The notes under the pieces are model-generated. The model saw only the letters and a program-made list of their open reading frames with translations, was not told where the DNA came from and searched no databases. A program made the translations under genes and the position numbers. A DNA stretch of 5,605 nucleotides, from contig DERX01000095.1 of the NCBI GenBank assembly GCA_002361875.1, forward strand, positions 11,492 to 17,096, read 5' to 3'. Shown here piece by piece: positions 4,286 to 5,605 of this stretch (position 1 is the stretch's first letter; each line of letters starts with the position of its first letter). Source of the DNA: Ruminococcaceae bacterium UBA3329 (GTDB lineage: Bacteria; Bacillota; Clostridia; Oscillospirales; Acutalibacteraceae).

Positions 4286-5605
4286 ATGAGCAATGTTACT
4301 GAAATGTTCGGCTGTATGGTATTTGACGACAGGGTAATGAAAGCAAATTTACCGACAGAAATTTACCGTTCCCTCAAAAAGACGATTGATGAGGGTTCAA
4401 AACTTGATACAAAGGTTGCCGATGCAGTTGCAACGGCGATGAAGGATTGGGCGGTTGCAAACGGAGCGACACATTTTACACATTGGTTTCAGCCGCTTAC
4501 GGGCGTAACAGCTGAAAAGCACGATTCGTTTATCACTCCCGCTCCTGATGGCAGAGTTATAATGGACTTTTCAGGCAAAGAGCTTATTAAAGGCGAGCCT
4601 GATGCATCTTCGTTTCCGTCAGGCGGACTACGTGCTACTTTTGAGGCAAGAGGATACACTGCATGGGATCCCACATCATTTGCATTTATTAAAAATAAAA
4701 CGCTTTGTATTCCAACAGCTTTCTGCTCGTACGGCGGCGAGGCATTGGACAAAAAAACGCCTCTCTTACGTTCTATGGAAGCAATAAACAAACAGGCAAT
4801 GAGAATTTTGAAGCTTTTCGGCAACGCCGACGGAGTAAAATGCGTAAGAACCTCTGTAGGCCCCGAGCAGGAATATTTCCTTGTCGATAAGGATATGTTT
4901 GAGCAAAGAAAAGACCTTAAATTTACAGGCAGAACGCTTTTCGGAGCAAAAGCACCTAAAGGACAGGAGCTTGACGACCACTATTTCGGTGTAATTAAAC
5001 CGAAAGTTGCGGAATATATGGCAGACCTTAACGAAGAGCTTTGGAAGCTCGGGATTCTTGCCAAAACGGAGCATAACGAGGTTGCTCCCGCACAGCACGA
5101 GTTAGCTCCTATTTATTCAACAACAAATATTGCAACCGACCACAACCAAATTACAATGGAAATTATGCAAAAAGTTGCCGCAAAGCACGGACTTGTTTGC
5201 CTTTTGCACGAAAAACCGTTTGCAGGCGTTAACGGTTCCGGCAAGCATAATAACTGGTCAATTGCGACCGATACAGGCGTTAACCTCTTAACTCCCGGCG
5301 AAACGCCTTATGAAAATGCGCAATTTCTTTTGTTCCTATGTGCTGTTATTAAAGCAGTTGACGATTATCAGGATTTGTTAAGACTTTCCGTTGCCACAGC
5401 AGGCAACGACCACAGACTCGGTGCAAACGAAGCCCCGCCTGCAGTTGTTTCCATGTTCCTCGGTGATGAATTAACAGCCGTATTGGACGCTATTGAGAAA
5501 GACGCTCCTTATGAGGGTGCGGAAAAAACCGTTATGAAACTCGGCGTTCACGTTCTTCCGAAATTCACAAGAGATACAACTGACAGAAACAGAACATCGC
5601 CCTTT
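4286..5605 (+). CDS. glnN: Type III glutamine synthetase (GSIII), N-terminal 440 residues, cut by window edge
   Basis: ATP-dependent synthesis of glutamine from glutamate and ammonium in the cytoplasm, the first half of the GS-GOGAT cycle. There are 440 open codons to the window end; GSIII proteins are about 700 residues, so some 60% is seen. GSIII-type sequence includes HFTHWFQPLTG (63-73), EKHDSF (77-82) and FPSGGLRATFEARGYTAWDP (110-129). The metal and substrate sites common to glutamine synthetases are VGPEQEYFL (E194, E196), HNEVAPAQHELAP (263-275), NGSGKHNNWS (316-325, the ATP/glutamate loop), GNDHRLGANEAPP (373-385) and RDTTDRNRTSPF (429-440). These and the N-terminal extension separate it from the shorter GSI. 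The ATG is 8 nt after AAAGGAG. It is transcribed divergently from the GOGAT operon under a strong promoter, with two leader terminators suggesting regulated readthrough. Codon use resembles its neighbours. Confidence 0.97.
   Translation, partial: MSNVTEMFGCMVFDDRVMKANLPTEIYRSLKKTIDEGSKLDTKVADAVATAMKDWAVANGATHFTHWFQPLTGVTAEKHDSFITPAPDGRVIMDFSGKELIKGEPDASSFPSGGLRATFEARGYTAWDPTSFAFIKNKTLCIPTAFCSYGGEALDKKTPLLRSMEAINKQAMRILKLFGNADGVKCVRTSVGPEQEYFLVDKDMFEQRKDLKFTGRTLFGAKAPKGQELDDHYFGVIKPKVAEYMADLNEELWKLGILAKTEHNEVAPAQHELAPIYSTTNIATDHNQITMEIMQKVAAKHGLVCLLHEKPFAGVNGSGKHNNWSIATDTGVNLLTPGETPYENAQFLLFLCAVIKAVDDYQDLLRLSVATAGNDHRLGANEAPPAVVSMFLGDELTAVLDAIEKDAPYEGAEKTVMKLGVHVLPKFTRDTTDRNRTSPF

Noticed and set aside
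4489..5098. Two minus-strand reading frames of about 110 residues opposite glnN
   Set aside because: They overlap each other and lie fully within a strongly conserved GSIII coding region on the other strand, with no ribosome sites or recognisable motifs.

Overview
The window looks like chromosomal DNA of a low-to-moderate GC Gram-positive anaerobe, most likely a gut-type member of the Clostridia (Ruminococcus/Oscillospirales-like). The grounds are near-consensus sigma-A promoters, strong AGGAGG-type ribosome binding sites, U-tract intrinsic terminators, a type III glutamine synthetase, and an archaeal-type glutamate synthase split into three genes. The genus is a guess. I see no mobile elements, CRISPR arrays, tRNA or rRNA genes.

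Layout. On the minus strand, a three-gene operon (3881 down to 523) encodes the three domains of a glutamate synthase (GOGAT) large subunit in their usual order: class II glutamine amidotransferase, ferredoxin plus FMN synthase domain, and GXGXG beta-helix domain. The operon ends in a hairpin at 477-504. Just beyond it a separate promoter (431-459) drives cysK (cysteine synthase), which is cut by the left window edge. Diverging to the right, a type III glutamine synthetase gene (glnN, from 4286) runs off the right edge after 440 codons. The GS-GOGAT ammonium-assimilation pair is therefore one divergent unit. No gltD (NAD(P)H-dependent small subunit) is present here.

The most interesting part is the roughly 400-base space between the divergent genes. 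Both directions have near-perfect promoters, and both have intrinsic-terminator hairpins between promoter and ribosome binding site: one in the GOGAT leader and two in tandem in the glnN leader. Each of the three hairpins carries the same decamer, GCAANGGCGT, at its 5' base. In two cases the decamer lies about 7-8 nt from the predicted transcript start. This points to a shared transcription-attenuation/antitermination system coordinating GS and GOGAT, probably by nitrogen status. I could not match it to a named RNA family, and the effector is unknown.

Two gene starts were moved from the longest reading frame: the amidotransferase starts at 3881 rather than 3923, and the GXGXG gene at 1242 rather than 1263. 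Both are supported by ribosome binding sites, and the first also by the terminator that would otherwise lie inside the gene.
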